Assembly (NCBI RefSeq): GCF_030704535.1
Contig: NC_081818.1
Span: forward strand, 28,972,001 to 29,036,000
Reading direction: 5' to 3'
Origin: Vitis vinifera
Taxonomy: Eukaryota; Streptophyta; Magnoliopsida; Vitales; Vitaceae
Length of the DNA: 64,000 bases
A model generated the notes under the pieces. That model saw nothing but the letters and a program-made list of their open reading frames with translations, was not told where the DNA came from and searched no databases. Position 1 is the stretch's first letter; each line of letters opens with the position of its first letter. Positions 16,096 through 24,432 of this stretch are shown one piece after another. Made by a program: the position numbers and the translations under genes.

Positions 16096-16221
16096 TTATT
16101 TTTCCAAAGTTATAATCATGTTTTAAAAGATTAACACCAAGGCTCTCAAAAATACACAAGGGTAGATGTTCCCATTCAAAACTACCACTCACGCGTTTTT
16201 TTTTTCAAACAGATGGTGAGC

Positions 16222-16662
16222 TTACACTTGGTCCGAAACGAACTCCATCTTCTTCCCACTACTCTCCTCACTGGCAGGCTTATCATCCAGGAAGAAATAC
16301 ACATAAAAAAGCCCTGAACACCCAACCACCACAATCGCAAACAGAGCTACCGCCCCGACCACCGAAAACAGCGGCGCAAATTCGCAAACAAACCCGAACA
16401 GAATCGATGATGTCAGGAACCATATCGCGAATTTCAGGAAGGTCTTCTTGGGGGACGACTCCCGCGGGGGCAGGTGGTGGAAGGCGGTCAAGCATCGGTC
16501 GAGCATGAAGAGGCCGATGTAGACGTAGATGATGAAGGCGACCATGACGTAGTCGTCGTGGACGTAGGCTTTGTAGATTGTGCTCATACAGTTGGTGGTC
16601 AAGAAACAGTAGGAAATGCAAGGCATAAGGTCCTCCATGCTTCCGCGCTGGTTACTTAGCAT
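16222..16662 (-). CDS. Small three-pass membrane protein, function unknown, single exon
   Basis: A 146-residue uninterrupted frame, more GC-rich than its surroundings. Hydrophobic segments fall near 38-55, 76-96 and 99-125, separated by a short basic loop (HHLPPRESSPKK), with a Ser, Glu and Lys-rich tail. I recognise the general look of an uncharacterised plant family of about 140 residues with the core IYKAY, VY.G.F.LDRCL and SP.K.FLK. No enzymatic motif is present. A second ATG eight codons downstream is also possible. A TATATA lies at 16,742-16,747 upstream. Confidence 0.8.
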   Translation of the reverse strand: MLSNQRGSMEDLMPCISYCFLTTNCMSTIYKAYVHDDYVMVAFIIYVYIGLFMLDRCLTAFHHLPPRESSPKKTFLKFAIWFLTSSILFGFVCEFAPLFSVVGAVALFAIVVVGCSGLFYVYFFLDDKPASEESSGKKMEFVSDQV

Positions 16663-16741
16663 TGTCAGAAAACAGAGAAGAAGAAGAAGAAGATAGTAAG
16701 CAAGTAGAGATGCTATGGGCAGATCAATTTGTTGCGGTGTG

Positions 16742-16747
16742 TATATA
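16742..16747 (-). promoter_or_regulatory. Possible TATA box of the three-pass membrane protein gene
   Basis: TATATA lies about 80 bp upstream of the ATG, a normal plant spacing. Base composition is mixed here, so it is more than background, but only weakly. Confidence 0.35.
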
Positions 16748-16799
16748 TTGAATCACTTGAAGGATTTCGAGGAAACATCTGGGAGATGATCAAGAAATT

Positions 16800-18054
16800 G
16801 GGAAATTGACAATTTTAGGGCTTTGGAACTTTACTGGAAATTTCTTCGCAACGCTCTAGCAAATGGGAATGGGGGCCCATGGTTGGGTTTCCACGAAGCT
16901 TACTTTGGCACTTTTCGAGGAGTCTTCCAAGTCAATCTAACCCAAAAGTCAAAAGATCTGGTCATTTTTCCTAGGATGGTCGGGTTAATAGGTAACCCAA
17001 ACTCAACCAAAGTTAAAAAACAACTACTTTTACGGTTTTACCCGAACTCTTACCCAAGTTACTTAACCCAACTTTATTTCTCATAGAGTGAGTGGGTAAG
17101 TGTAGAGTAAGTGATTGTAATAAATATTTTTAGTATTTTTAATACTTGAAAAATAAAAAATTTTAAGTGTCAAAAATACTAGAAATATTTTCAGTGTCAA
17201 ACGCACTCTAAATTCGAATTGATTTAGTTGATGAAATTGTACAATTCAAAATCTGTAATCTAAATAATAAATAGCAGAAATTTTTAAGATAACAATAAAA
17301 AGTAAATATTAATTTATATATTTTTTAAAATAATAAAAAAGTATATGATATGATATAATTTGGTATTTTTCTTAAAAATTAAAAAATTAAATATTATTAT
17401 ACAAGATAATATGTTTGGGCTAGACTATGATAACAAGAATCTTGACTCCAACTCAACTCAAATTGAGATCGGGTTGAAAAAACTTAATACAAACTAAACA
17501 TGAGTATTAAAAATAATTGTTCAAACCCATCTAATCCAAATTGTATCCCTTCTTTTTTCAAGAAAATGAAAAAAAAATTTATGATTTTATTTTTTGTTTA
17601 TATAAAAATTACATAATTTTAAAATATATATAATTTTTTTTTTAAATATCCTCTTCCGGAGTAAAATATAGCTTCAATTTTGATGTGGTACAAAAACTAG
17701 TCATGTAATAAAATAATTATATCACTTTTATAGTCTTATTGTTTTACTTTGCCATGTATTTATAGTTTACTCTTATTTTTTTATGTCTGAGTCTATAATT
17801 ATTACTTTTATAATTATACGATAGGACATCTAAAATATAATACCTATTGTTGTTATTTATGTAAAATTACAACTTTTATCCAATCTAAATTCTTCTCCTA
17901 AGTTTCCTCTACAATAATGTTTTGGGTGAAAAATATATCCAATGAGAAATGATCAATAAAAACTCTCTGGCACATATAATATCAATTTCTTTTTGGAGGG
18001 TACCTACCAAAAACGTACCATCAATTGGATAATGTGATCTATACATTCTTTAAG
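16800..18054. other. Intergenic, AT-rich
   Basis: No gene is recognised. The open frame at 16,823-17,086 has no family features. From about 17,100 the sequence is very AT-rich. Confidence 0.5.
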
Positions 18055-18904
18055 ATTTATCATTTATATTTTAATATCGATCTTATTTGTTTGTATCTTA
18101 TTAGATGATTTAAATCTTATCATACATATTTAGCAGTTCGGGTTTTTTATTCTATAGATACCGTTATAGGGTCTTATCATTTTATTATATTTTAATCTAT
18201 TTAAAAAAAAATAAAAAAGTCAATGGGGCAAGTTAGCTATATGACCAAGACCCTAATAGAATTTTTTTCTTGTCCCAAAGCTTTATCAGAGCAAACTCTA
18301 ATTAATTATTAATATTGATTCTCCTATTGAAATTTGTAGATATGCTATTTAGAATATATTTCATAATATTAGATTTTATTTAGGAATTTAAATATAAAAC
18401 ATAGTTTTATAGGCTTATCCTTAAATAAAATTTTATTTAAGAACTTGAATATAAAAAGAAAAATGGTTTTATAAAAGTAAAATTAGTTTTGGCAGTTTAT
18501 TCTCTATAAAAATATATTATGTATACACATAAAAGTTTTCAACATATTCTTCATATTTTTAATTATTACTTAAAACATTTTGAAAAAAAAATTGAAAATA
18601 CTTCAAAGTTATTCACAAAAATATTTTATTTTTAATTTAATTTCTCCAAATCTTATTTTCTATCAAAAGTTTATTAAAAATGTTATTAAAATTAAAAAAT
18701 AATAAACTATTTTTAAGAATAGTTTTCAAACAAGGCATCATACAAAGAACAATGCAATTAACTTCTAGTCACCTCTCTTGAATGTTAATTGTTTTATTAG
18801 TATAAAGTTTGAAAATCATATGCTAAAAGGTGATTAAAGTTAATATTTTTATAATCGGACTGGTTATTAAACCGAAAAAATTATTGATTCAAGATTTAAT
18901 GATG

Positions 18905-18989
18905 CACCCCTATCACACACACAAACATCCTCAACAACAAACAAAATCTAAAACCCCAACCAATCAATGAAGACCAACAAAGATGGAAA
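18905..18989. pseudogene. RCL1-derived fragment in SMR unit 1, left part
   Basis: The segment matches the interior of RCL1 intron 2 at about 26,712-26,800, including ATCCTCAACAACAAAC and CAATCAATGAAGACCAACAA. It is in the same orientation relative to the window as RCL1. It is interrupted by the solo LTR at 18,990 and continues at 19,405. Confidence 0.8.
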
Positions 18990-19404
18990 TGTTGTAAAAC
19001 ATCATTTATCAACCCAATCCATAAATCTTATGTTAAATCATAAAGAACACATGCAGATTATTTTGGAGGATGTAGACAAACCTGAATCCATTGGCAATCT
19101 TGAAGTTATATGGTTCTTCTAAAGATGGGATGCAAGAGAGGGTACGTTTTGTATTTCAAAGGGTTGAAAAATTAACCTCAAACCTCTTTTTGATTCCTTA
19201 TATATTAATTTCTTTTATGCTTTAGGACCATACTCATTGGATTGTTGGACCACATGTGTTTTAGGTCTATCATGTAAGACACATGTGACTTGGGCTTTAC
19301 ACACAAAATAACCCATATTTTATAATAAATATAAATTAAATATATATGAATAATTTAATCACAAACAATTATTAAATATATATGAGTCTAGAATTATTCT
19401 AACA
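18990..19404. mobile_element. Solo LTR, 415 bp, with 5-bp target duplication
   Basis: The element starts TGTTG and ends AACA, and is flanked on both sides by GGAAA (18,985-18,989 and 19,405-19,409). The flanks rejoin into a continuous match to RCL1 intron 2, which supports the insertion boundaries. No internal retroelement sequence remains, as expected after recombination between two LTRs. The family (copia or gypsy) cannot be fixed from the LTR alone. It entered after the RCL1 fragment was in place. Confidence 0.8.
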
Positions 19405-19520
19405 GGAAAGGCCATCAAAAAGAGGTTGACGTGCATGACCATAAGAGCAAGATGCATATGGAAGAGATTTTCTGGCTTGTACTTCAATTTGGTGCGTCCC
19501 ACATATAAACTAAATCAAAA
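19405..19520. pseudogene. RCL1-derived fragment in SMR unit 1, right part
   Basis: 19,411-19,470 continues the RCL1 intron 2 match (26,816-26,875; CATCAAAAAGAGGTTGAC). It then jumps to match 27,236-27,290, the start of RCL1 exon 2 plus intron 1 (ATATAAACTAAATCAAAAT). Because intron and exon are both present, this is a DNA-level copy and not a processed retrocopy. It ends where the SMR promoter sequence begins. Confidence 0.8.
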
Positions 19521-19752
19521 TATTCCTTCTATTTTGAAACACTTCTTTATAAAAGTTTCCAACAAGAAATTTAACTTCTAAAAATATTCTCACTAACTTT
19601 CCTTATCCTACAATGAATCAAATTCCAATCACATACGAGCTTAATAAATATTCTATATATATAATATAAGACTAAACACTTCCCTATAAAAGTTTCCAAG
19701 TACCAACTTAAAGTTTGAAGTTGTTCTAAATTTTAATTAGAAACCTCCCTTC

Positions 19753-19760
19753 TATATAAA
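19753..19760 (+). promoter_or_regulatory. TATA box of SMR copy 1
   Basis: TATATAAA lies 108 bp upstream of the ATG in sequence shared with copy 2. It is followed by a CT-rich leader (CTCTGTCTCTCTTTCTCTAC), typical of plant 5' UTRs. Confidence 0.65.
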
Positions 19761-19860
19761 AACCCTCCAACGCGTAAGGTAAAGAAATATTGCAAGGCAA
19801 ACTCTCTGTCTCTCTTTCTCTACCCTTCCAGTTTTCAAAGTAGACCCTTGTTTCACCTCC

Positions 19861-20139
19861 ATGGCTAGAGAACGCCCTCAACTTCAAGTAGACCCACCGC
19901 CACCATCACCGCCGTCTGTTGAAGAAATTCGTGAATCAACCTTAACATCAGATGATCCTCAAGAGTGTAAAACGCCAACTTCTCGCGATCACAAGATCCC
20001 ACCAATTCTAAGCTGTCCGTCGGCCCCGAAAAACAAAGACAAAGAGAAGTACTTCCACAGAAGAGAAAATTTCAAGAAACGTATTTCTTTGGGTTCACCG
20101 GAGGAGATGAGTAGATTCCATCTTCATATCAAGTTTTGA
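19861..20139 (+). CDS. SIAMESE-related (SMR) cyclin-dependent kinase inhibitor, copy 1
   Basis: A single-exon protein of 92 residues. It carries the SIM/SMR signature block: ECKTPTS at 35-41, HKIP at 44-47 and CPSAPK at 52-57, followed by a basic stretch. SMR proteins bind CDK-cyclin complexes, block mitotic entry and promote endoreduplication, often under stress or in differentiating cells. Pro-rich residues 11-19 include a four-residue stretch missing from copy 2. The ATG follows a CT-rich leader and is the same start in both copies. It differs from copy 2 by four substitutions and that one indel. Which SMR subfamily it belongs to is not certain. Confidence 0.85.
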   Translation: MARERPQLQVDPPPPSPPSVEEIRESTLTSDDPQECKTPTSRDHKIPPILSCPSAPKNKDKEKYFHRRENFKKRISLGSPEEMSRFHLHIKF

Positions 20140-21462
20140 ACTTCCAAGGGTTTGGTCTTTGCAGCGTGAAGAGGTGTACGAGTAGAGGAAACCGAGCCTC
20201 GGTCACTTTTCCATTTTATTCTATGTACATAACTACTGCTTCTTAAAAGTTGCTTCTTAGCTTTGTTGATGATGTCAAATTATGGTATATTTTTTCTGGT
20301 TTTTTCTTTTTGGAAGAATGATGAATGATTTGCAGGAGGATGATGTTTTACGTTTATATTTTAATATCACTCTTATTTGTTTGTATCCTTATTAGATGAT
20401 TTAAATCTCATGATACATATTTAGCGGTTTGGGTTTTTTATTCTATAGATACCATTACAATGCCTTATCATTTTATTATATTTTAACTTATTTAAAAAAA
20501 AAAACAAAGTCAATGTGGCAAGTTAGCTATATGACCAAGACCCTAATAGAATTTTTTCTTGTACCAAAGCTTTATCAAAGCAAACTCCAATTAATTGTTA
20601 ATATTGATTCTCCTAAATGAAATTTGTAGATATGTTATTTAGAATATATTTCTTAGATTTTATTTAGAAATTTAAATATAAAAAATAGTTTTATCAGCTT
20701 ATCCTTAAATAAAATTTTATTTAGGAACTTAAATATAAAAAGAAAAATAGTTTTATCAGTTTATTATTCTCTATAAAAATATTATGCATACATATGAAAG
20801 TTTTTAACATGTTCTTCGTATTTTTAATTATTACTTAAAACATTTTGTAAAAATTAATTAAAAATACTTCAAAGTTATTCACAAAAATATTTTATTTTTA
20901 ATTCAATTTCTCTTAATCTTATTTTCTATCAAAATTTTATTAAAAATGTTATTTAAATTAAAAAATAATAAATTATTTTTACAAATAGTTTTCAAACAAT
21001 GCATCATACAAAGAATAATGCAATTAACTTCTAGTCACCTCTCTTGAATGTTAATTGTTTTATTAGTATAAATTTTGAAAATCATACACCAAAAGGTGAT
21101 TAAAATTAATATTTTCATAATCAGATCGATTATTGAATCGAAAAAAATTACCGATTCAGGGTTCAATGATCAAACCAATTCTCAAATTAAATGACATTAT
21201 AAATATGTAATTTATATATTATTAAACTTAAAAATATTTTATAAAATTTTCTTAAATATATAAAAAAAACTTAAAAATCAATGATATTTATTTCAAATTA
21301 ATGAATTACTTTTTCAAATTTCTTCAAACTTGATTAATCTATTTGCCCTTTTGAATAAAGATTAAATAATCTAAAAATACATAAATTTATAATTAATTTA
21401 GTTAAATATTCATTTGAATAGATAAATCATAGTTTAATGAGAAACCAATATATATATAGCAG

Positions 21463-21640
21463 TGCAGGGAAGTTTTTGTGTGTGGGGACACGTGGTAGTG
21501 GTGGGGGAAGGGGTGTGCAGTGGTTTAGAACACCAACCTAGTGTGTTGAGTTACAAATAGGGCATGATGCACCCCGATCACACACACAAGCATCCTCAAC
21601 AACAAACCATATCTAAAACAACCAACCAATCAACCTTCTA
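21463..21640. pseudogene. RCL1-derived fragments in SMR unit 2
   Basis: 21,463-21,555 matches 25,072-25,175, the end of RCL1 exon 5 with the following intron, including GCAGTGGTTTAGAACACCAA. 21,560-21,640 matches 26,708-26,790 in intron 2. The pieces are in RCL1 order and orientation, with about 1.5 kb between them missing. Splice-site sequence is present, so the source was genomic DNA. Confidence 0.8.
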
Positions 21641-21861
21641 TTTTGAAACACTTCTTTATAAAAGTTTCCAAAAAGAAATTTAACTTCTAAAAATATTCTC
21701 GCTAACTTTCCTTATCCTACAATGAATCAAATTCCAATCACATACGAGCTTAATAAATATTCTATATATATAATATAAGACTAAACACTTCCCTATAAAA
21801 GTTTCCAAGTACCAACTTAAAGTTTGAAGTTGTTCTAAATTTTAATTGGAAACCTCCCTTC

Positions 21862-21869
21862 TATATAAA
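21862..21869 (+). promoter_or_regulatory. TATA box of SMR copy 2
   Basis: TATATAAA lies 112 bp upstream of the ATG, at the position equivalent to copy 1. Confidence 0.65.
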
Positions 21870-21973
21870 AACCCTCCAACTCGTAGTTAAGGTAAAGAAA
21901 TATTACAAGGCCAACACTCTGTCTCTCTTTCTCTACCCTTCCAGTTTTCAAACTAGACCCTTGTTTCACCTCC

Positions 21974-22240
21974 ATGGCTAGAGAACGCCCTCAACTTCAA
22001 GTAAACCCACCGCCGCCTGTTGAAGAAAATCGTGAATCAACCTTAACATCAGACGATCCTCAAGAGTGTAAAACGCCAACTTCTCGCGATCACAAGATCC
22101 CACCAATTCTAAGCTGTCCGTCGGCCCCGAAAAACAAAGACAAAGAGAAGCACTTCCACAGAAGAGAAAATTTCAAGAAACGTATTTCTTTGGGTTCGCC
22201 GGAGGAGATGAGTAGATTCCTTCTTCATATCAAGTTTTGA
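21974..22240 (+). CDS. SIAMESE-related (SMR) cyclin-dependent kinase inhibitor, copy 2
   Basis: An 88-residue single-exon protein, almost identical to copy 1. Changes are Asp to Asn, Ile to Asn, Tyr to His and His to Leu, plus loss of four residues in the Pro-rich start. The SMR block (ECKTPTS, HKIP, CPSAPK) is unchanged. Its 3' UTR matches copy 1 apart from small deletions. Both copies look functional, so a dosage increase is plausible. Expression differences could come from the upstream DNA, which differs more than the coding part. Confidence 0.85.
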   Translation: MARERPQLQVNPPPPVEENRESTLTSDDPQECKTPTSRDHKIPPILSCPSAPKNKDKEKHFHRRENFKKRISLGSPEEMSRFLLHIKF

Positions 22241-23317
22241 ACTTCCTCGGGTTTGGTCTTTGCAGCGTGAAGAGGAGGTGTACGAGTAGAGGAAACTGAG
22301 CCTCCATTTTATTCTATGTACATTCTTAGCTTTGTTGATGATGTCATATTATGGTATATTTTTTCTGGATTTTTCCTTTTGGGAAGAATGATGAATGATT
22401 TGCAGGATGATGACGTTGTCCATATCTCAATATGGTCGTTACCGTTCTTGAATGGAGTCCATTAATTTCAAAACAAAAAATATAACATCCTAGTGAGTAT
22501 GGCTTCAAATTTCCTACAATTTTAAGATTATTAACAAACAAATTGACAATATATATGTATATACATATATTTTATTTTATTTCAAGAAATAAAAAAAATT
22601 ATTAATCTTATTTAAATAAAATTCATTAGAAACAATTTCTAAACTTTTTAAAAAAAAAATTAAAATATTAATCCTATTGGTTTTTAACTTTTATCAAATT
22701 AAAATAAAAAGAAAGTAGACTCCACTTTTATGACACATGCTTTAATTAAAAAATAACTAAATTTTAAATTTAAAAAATTAAAATTTAATTTCAATCCTTT
22801 GAATTTTGAAATCAATCCAAAAAAAACCTTAAAATTTAAATTCAATAGTTTGAATTTTGAAATCAGTCCAACTTTATTTATAAAATTCTTTTTACTGGCA
22901 TAGGAAATTGAATAAGAAAATTATATATATTCTTTGTTTTAAAAATATCTTAAAAGAGTACATCTATTTATTTTTTTCTCTTTTAAATATGAATTTATTA
23001 ATATTTTTTATTATTTAATTTTATATAAAAAAAAAAATTTGCATGTACAAATTTGATCATGGCTCAAAACAAAGTATTGGTTACATATTGGCATCATAGT
23101 TATAAAAACTTAATTAAATAATTAATCATAAAAATAATTATAATAATAACATTTAAAATAAGTTTGTTTGAAGGTTTTTTTTTCTTGGTTGTTTTATTAG
23201 ATTCTGTAAAAGAAGTGTCAAGGAAGTTTTGTGGTGTGTTTGGTTGCCAAGAAAAAAAAAAAGAAAAATAAGAGCTGACAAATTTCCTGATATGATAACA
23301 ACACAAATGTTGAAAAT

Positions 23318-23437
23318 CTGTTTCGGTTTTCCTTATCTTTTTCTTGAAGTTTCTTTGCAACCAAATGGTAGAGTTTTGTTTCGGTTTTCCTCATGTTTTT
23401 CTTGACGTTTCTTCGCAACCAAATGGTAGAGTTGGGG
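23318..23437. repeat. Two 60-bp tandem copies
   Basis: Two adjacent copies share TGTTTCGGTTTTCC and GCAACCAAATGGTAGAG, with a few substitutions between them. Confidence 0.8.
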
Positions 23438-23728
23438 TTAGGGTTAGGGTTAGTGAAAAAGGGGTATAAGGATATGTGTCTGAGATAAAAGAGAGGGAAA
23501 GGGGCATGTAATTGGGATGAAATTACAAAAATGTTATGCTTAATGAGTCAATAAAGATTAAATAATCTAAAAATACATAAATTTATAATTAATTTTAATT
23601 ATATTTAATTTACTTTCCTATTTTCTATGATAAACCAAACAAAGCATAAATATTTCAAAATGTAAATATTTATTTGAATAAATAGATCATAGTTTAATGA
23701 GAAGCCCACTAAAAAAAATAAAACATTA

Positions 23729-24014
23729 AACTATATTTGGTTCTCAAAAAATTTGAAAGAAAAAAAATGAAGAGAAAAAGTAGAATAAAGAAAAAAAAGA
23801 AAGAAAATAAAAAATAAATTTAAAATCAATAAATTATTTTTATATATTATTTTAAACTATTTTCATGGATTTAACTCTTTTTTATATAGATTAAATAATT
23901 TAAAAATATACAAATTTCTTAATAATTTTAATTATATTTAACTTTCTTTATTTCATAATAAAATAAAGAATGAAAAAATCATTTTTTTTTCTTTTCCTAG
24001 AACCAAACATAGCC
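23729..24014. mobile_element. Tourist-like (PIF/Harbinger) MITE, 286 bp
   Basis: The left end AACTATATTTGGTTCTC and the reverse complement of the right end GGCTATGTTTGGTTCT form terminal inverted repeats. TTA flanks both sides, the 3-bp target typical of PIF/Harbinger. The interior is purine-rich then T-rich and non-coding. Confidence 0.65.
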
Positions 24015-24432
24015 TTAATGACTACATCAATCATAAGCTATTATCTTACATTAAAACCAAGAAAAAGGATATGCACCCAACAAACTATCTCATTTTTGCA
24101 TTCATTTGCAATTCAACATCAACCTAGACAATTAAATATCGTGTATAAAGAAAAACAAAAATGCATGGCAAGTTTCTCTCAATGGTATACATTCATCAAA
24201 AACTGACCTCATAGCTTCAAAATGTGTCAGATGTAAGAGCTTCATCATAAACTACAATGGTTGCATCAAAATTTCAACTTGAGAGAATCACTGGAGCCAG
24301 AGCATCAGATCAGCATGTTCCTAATTTTTCTCTCAGTTCATGCATGTCAAACACTTCTGATTCCACGTCTGATCTATGAGAACTAAAACTTTGATACTTG
24401 TGGGTAGGACCAATTATCACAATTTTTGCTTT

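Larger units (their letters stand above)
18055..20345 (+). repeat. Tandem duplication unit 1 (carries SMR copy 1)
   Basis: The unit matches 20,345-22,411 collinearly, beginning at TTTATATTTTAATATC and ending after GATGAATGATTTGCAGGA. The first 0.85 kb, the promoter, coding and 3' UTR parts all align. Unit 1 lacks a block of about 400 bp that unit 2 has at about 21,172-21,567. The junction is at a shared ATGAT, which suggests a microhomology deletion. Unit 1 has an LTR insertion that unit 2 lacks. Confidence 0.9.
20345..22411 (+). repeat. Tandem duplication unit 2 (carries SMR copy 2)
   Basis: Second copy of the unit starting at 18,055. It keeps a block (about 21,172-21,567) absent from unit 1. 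It lacks the solo LTR, the right-hand part of the intron 2 match and the exon 2/intron 1 scrap. The two copies thus lost different parts of one ancestral upstream region. Confidence 0.9.
22412..24432. other. AT-rich intergenic with short repeats
   Basis: No gene is seen. The stretch holds a 60-bp tandem duplication near 23,318-23,437, a short GGGTTA run, a MITE at 23,729-24,014, and strings shared with 21,340-21,430 (AAATAATCTAAAAATACATA). The last few hundred bases should be the 3' UTR of RCL1. Confidence 0.6.

Noticed and set aside
23430-23453. Interstitial telomere
   Set aside because: Only three GGGTTA units, and of the wrong type for most plants.
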